Positions 45,580 through 47,611 of a stretch of 47,611 bases of DNA are shown here, one piece after another. This DNA comes from Bugula neritina. Lineage: Eukaryota; Bryozoa; Gymnolaemata; Cheilostomatida; Bugulidae. The first letter of the stretch is position 1; each line of letters begins with the position of its first letter. The translations under genes were made by a program, and so were the position numbers. The notes under the pieces were generated by a model. It was not told where the DNA came from and did not search any database. It saw only the letters and a program-made list of their open reading frames with translations. The stretch lies in assembly GCA_964035545.1 (NCBI GenBank), contig CAXIUT010000069.1, forward strand, positions 1-47,611, read 5' to 3'.

Positions 45580-45964
45580 TCCTCTAATTCATTACCTATC
45601 TATATCCTTTCTTACTTAATATTAAAGGTTTATTAAAGTTGATTAAAGTTGGTAAAAGGTTTGTTAAAGGTTTATTAAAGATTTGTTAAAGTTAATTAAA
45701 GGTTTATTGAAGTTGATTAAAGGTTTATTGAAGTTGATTAAAAGTTTATTGAAGTTGATTAAAAGTTCATTAAAGTCGATAAAGGTTTGTTAAAGTTTTT
45801 AAAGTTGATTAAAGGTTCATTAAAGTCGATAAAGGTTTTTTAAAGGTTTATTGAAGTTGATTAAAGGTTTATTGAAGTTGATTAAAGGTTTATTGAAGTT
45901 GATTAAAAGTTTGTTAAAGTTTTTAAAGTTGATTAAAGGTTAATAAAAGTAGATTAACGTTATT
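45580..45964. repeat. Degenerate tandem repeats, 21-bp theme
   Basis: From about 45622 to 45960 the theme GGTTTATTGAAGTTGATTAAA recurs with insertions and substitutions (units of 13-27 bp). No gene seen. It occupies the whole spacer between the PAS gene stop and the next start. Confidence 0.75.
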
Positions 45965-46378
45965 ATGATAAGAGAGGGGATAGTAAAGACATCAAGATTG
46001 TTTAGAGATGACCAATTATAAAGAGTAGAACCTGCCAGATCGAGGAAGATACTGATGAGATAAAAGGATATGGGGATAAGAGATGGAGGTAGTTACTAAT
46101 ATCGGATCGATGCAATATACACCTAGTTGTAAGATTAGCTCATAACAGTAAAAAATTAATTCAGTATAAAGCAAAAATAGATTTCAAGTAACGACAGGAT
46201 AAGTAAATAATAGAAATAGCGATTGCTGGACCACCAGATAAATATAATGCAGCAATTACTGGTTAGATTTCGATGGATGTTGAAGAGGTTTTCTCCTAGT
46301 GGGTAGGGGGATCATAGTAGTGAGGGTGAGATAGGTCTGAGGGTATCAGAGGCGATAATAGAGAGTGAGGGTATCTGA
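45965..46378 (+). CDS. Small hypothetical charged protein
   Basis: A 138-codon frame, ATG 45965 and TGA 46376-46378. The sequence is helical and charged (RIDAIYTELEDELITVKNEF, KEEKERLLDHQINIMQQLLV), with TAG/TAA Glu. The C-terminal 25 residues lie in a G-rich direct repeat (GAGGGTATC...GGCGAT, two copies at about 46350 and 46370) that continues past the stop. No family recognised. Confidence 0.4.
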
Positions 46379-46455
46379 GGCGATGGTAGAGAGAGAGAAT
46401 TTATTTGATAATAATACTATAGATAATTGAATTCTATTGATATAATCATCGAATA

Positions 46456-47448
46456 ATGAAGAGCAGCACTTTCCATCCCCAAAACATCCTCCAATCATCA
46501 TTGCAAAGAACGCTAGCCTGTTATTCTTTGGATAGATGTTTCAAACCTTCCAAAATGATCCAGTTGGCTATATAAGGTACCAAAACATGTGAAATAGATA
46601 AGTAATGCGGCTTGAAAAAACGACTGATAGAGGTGTCGTATGATCGCAAAGAGTAGAATATGAGCTCATATAATCAAAATTGTCAGGAAGAGCTCACTGA
46701 ACTAACTTAATATTACAAATATTATACACAAAGTTCGATCAGCTATCAACCGGCTTTTTTCAAATTGATGCATTGTTATCGATAGCAAAGGAAAGCTCTC
46801 TAGTACAATAGATTGAAACTGCTCTTGGATTTATCGGAATCAACTCATAAGAGTTCAAGGCTATAAAATAGTTTAGAGTCCTTTAGGTTGCTTTCTATGT
46901 TGCAGGTTACTAATGAAGAGAGCGTTATGTTTTAGAAGTTGAAGGAGAAGTTGCAAGGAGGCTATAGTGGTCCTTTTAGAAGTTTAGAATAAGTTGATAG
47001 GCAATACTGTTTCTCCAAAACTGTTAATTTAAGTAAATGTGGATAAATTGGAAAAAGAAAAGGATAAAAAATGATTACCTAAAAAGATAATAGAGAACAT
47101 GGCTTTAAAGGAAGAAGTGCTGGTAGAAACAATAGTTGTGGACTCTTAATTGATTATTCTTCCAGAAAAGAGAATGTCAAACCGAAAATAAAAAGAAAAA
47201 AACATAATTCTATGGATAACTTGGACTCACTAAAGCGTCAAGATAATAGTCTGCTTAGAACTAAGACTGAAATGTTGAGAACAGTTAAGTCAAATAAGGG
47301 AGAATCACGTCCGCTTGAAGTGAAAAGGAAAATTCAGGGTGTAAAGGAACAGATAAAGAGAGAGAAGGAAATGATGAGGAAGAGATGCGAGAGTGCAAGG
47401 ATTAGAAAGCAGATGCAGTAGCGTTTGGGAAGAAAGATAAGGCATTGA
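46456..47448 (+). CDS. Hypothetical basic protein next to the right telomere
   Basis: One uninterrupted 331-codon frame. The N-terminal 170 residues are mixed, with several Cys and Tyr (ELTEYYKYYTQSSISY). The C-terminal 130 are Lys/Arg-rich and helical (KIQGVKEQIKREKEMMRKRC). No domain recognised; a nucleic-acid or microtubule-associated role is conceivable but unsupported. The TGA lies 70 bp from the telomere, so the 3' region is very short, as at the left end of molecule A. Confidence 0.6.
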
Positions 47449-47518
47449 ATATTTATTGATTTCTATCAATTATGCCTCTTTGGCATTCGATTTATCAATA
47501 AAATATTAAATCTCTCGA

Positions 47519-47611
47519 GGGGTTGGGGGGGTTGGGGTTGGGGTTGGGGTTGGGGTTGGGGTTGGGGTTGGGGTTGGGGTTGGGGTTGGGGTTGAGGGTT
47601 GGGGTTGGGGG
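47519..47611. repeat. Right telomere of molecule B (G4T2)
   Basis: TTGGGG repeats with a few irregular units (a G6 run near 47525 and GTTGAGGG near 47591) extending to the last base of the window. Confidence 0.95.

Noticed and set aside
1-47611. UAR = Gln code (Tetrahymena/Paramecium type)
   Set aside because: In-frame TAA/TAG repeatedly fall on invariant glutamates (flippase, IMP3, MOB4, cathepsin D), not on Gln positions.
1-47611. Reading the window as gene-poor or full of pseudogenes because of frequent TAA/TAG
   Set aside because: Frames close exactly once TAR is read as Glu and the 20-32-nt introns are removed. Only the 18323-20396 segment still looks broken.

Overview
This window looks like macronuclear DNA of a peritrich ciliate (the Vorticella/Carchesium/Campanella group). 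Two things seen in the sequence support this. First, chromosome ends are pure C4A2/G4T2 telomeric repeats, typical of oligohymenophorean ciliates. Second, the genes read correctly only if TAA and TAG are glutamate codons and TGA is the sole stop, which is the peritrich nuclear code. In a P4-ATPase, an IMP3 homologue, a MOB4 homologue, a cathepsin D and a MORN protein, in-frame TAA/TAG fall on invariant glutamates. A standard-code reading therefore shatters every gene.

The window is two telomere-capped molecules joined by a 200-N gap (23064-23263). Molecule A (1-23063) has C4A2 at the left and G4T2 at the right. Molecule B (23264-47611) has the same arrangement. Inside them lie four extra G4T2 tracts (18107, 18248, 20397, 33462), all in the orientation of a right-hand end.

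Molecule A, in order: two coiled-coil genes and a small unknown gene, another coiled-coil gene, RBX1 (cullin-RING ligase RING subunit), a membrane-anchored bZIP factor, a triple ZZ-zinc-finger protein, a long coiled-coil protein, IMP3 (U3 snoRNP), dihydropteridine reductase, a Glu-rich coiled-coil protein, a small acidic protein, VPS28 (ESCRT-I), a small membrane protein, a Derlin (ERAD), a POC5/SFI1-like protein and a cathepsin D. After the first internal telomeric tracts come a 5'-truncated TBC (Rab-GAP) gene, a beta-mannosidase-like fragment, an ORF that runs through a telomeric tract and a possible adaptin-appendage gene.

Molecule B, in order: a SIN3 corepressor homologue, a Q/P-rich protein, a P4-ATPase (lipid flippase), MOB4/phocein, a coiled-coil gene, the internal telomeric tract at 33462, an unknown acidic protein, a CHID1-like GH18 protein, a dual-acylated MORN-repeat protein and a CFAP97-like protein. 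Then come a 2.3-kb array of a 25-bp satellite, a 1,561-residue multi-pass PAS-domain protein of a ciliate-expanded family, and two small hypothetical genes next to the right telomere.

Introns are tiny: the commonest length is exactly 20 nt (15 examples), and other credible ones are 23, 26, 29 or 32 nt, all 3n+2. Spacers are often under 150 bp, with divergent starts as close as 47 bp. No rRNA or tRNA gene was recognised. Many genes are housekeeping or trafficking functions with no operon logic. The unusual biology lies in the code, the introns, the satellite and the internal telomeric tracts.
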